Assembly: GCA_031272775.1 (NCBI GenBank)
Contig: JAISTB010000038.1
Span: 1 to 61,960 of the forward strand
Length of the DNA: 61,960 nt
Direction of reading: 5' to 3'
Origin: Fusobacteriaceae bacterium
GTDB lineage: Bacteria > Fusobacteriota > Fusobacteriia > Fusobacteriales > Fusobacteriaceae
Part shown: piece by piece, positions 61,937 through 61,960 of the stretch
How positions within the stretch are numbered: position 1 is the first letter of the stretch
How the letters are laid out: every line of letters begins with the position of its first letter
Program-made: the position numbers and the translations under genes
Notes under the pieces: generated by a model
Databases searched by the model: none
The model's input: the letters and a program-made list of their open reading frames with translations, nothing else
What the model was told of the DNA's origin: nothing

Positions 61937-61956
61937 GGGGCGATTTGTGTCGCCCC
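61937..61956. repeat. REP-like palindrome at the right edge
   Basis: GGGGCGA (61937-61943) and TCGCCCC (61950-61956) are inverted arms. The GGGGCG core matches the other palindromic repeats in the window. The element may continue past the end. Confidence 0.45.
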
Positions 61957-61960
61957 CACG

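Overview
The window is one strand-biased stretch of a bacterial chromosome with GC-rich coding sequence and AT-rich gaps. Most genes are housekeeping or nutrient uptake genes on the minus strand. The best lineage marker is a 3,443-residue autotransporter (27145-37476). Its short N-terminal coiled coil, long Pro/Ala/Val-rich linker, glycine-rich beta-helix and C-terminal barrel match the large autotransporters of Fusobacteriota. That phylum is usually AT-rich, so this would be a GC-shifted member, perhaps gut- or termite-associated. The placement is an inference from one protein family plus the Gram-negative envelope genes.

Layout. 1-3889: a short promoter-hairpin unit at the left edge, then a sodium-solute symporter, bioB and birA (biotin salvage and attachment, with a likely BirA operator). 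4029-8174 (+): a PopT-type undecaprenyl-phosphate transporter, a PHP phosphatase, three tRNA genes (Ser, Arg, Arg), a flavin-binding split-barrel protein and two flavodoxin-ferredoxin proteins. 8220-11128: two AAA ATPases of the DUF234 and DUF4143 types, each with its own repeated dyads around its promoter. 11243-14168: thpR, lgt, a tRNA-Arg and the flavodiiron protein gene fprA. 14322-14559: an apparently independent small RNA with five hairpins that share a URGCU loop. 14697-20674: a DUF1275 membrane protein, tRNA-Leu, a coiled-coil lipoprotein, msrA, adenine deaminase, a PhzF-like half protein and a cytidylate-kinase-like protein.

20772-26752 is a complete branched-chain amino acid ABC transporter with two binding proteins. 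27145-37476 is the autotransporter. 37837-48705 holds asnB, an AEC-family carrier, an M20 amidohydrolase, a five-gene peptide ABC transporter and a YibE/F protein. 48793-61702 is a long minus-strand run: rpsO, ftsH, tilS, mltG, a DEAD-box helicase, a DUF3999-like membrane protein, two TPR proteins, a TrmR-like methyltransferase and rsmB.

Together the genes suggest an anaerobe that imports amino acids and peptides. It appears to salvage biotin or its precursor, protects itself from oxygen with a flavodiiron protein and MsrA, and displays a very large surface adhesin. Promoters of the TTGACA-17-TATAAT type are clear in many gaps, which allowed several starts to be corrected. The most unusual items are the multi-hairpin RNA, the repeat-bracketed ATPase genes, an all-non-inosine tRNA-Arg set (CCG, GCG, TCG) and a family of short palindromic repeats, one of which lies inside a coding region.
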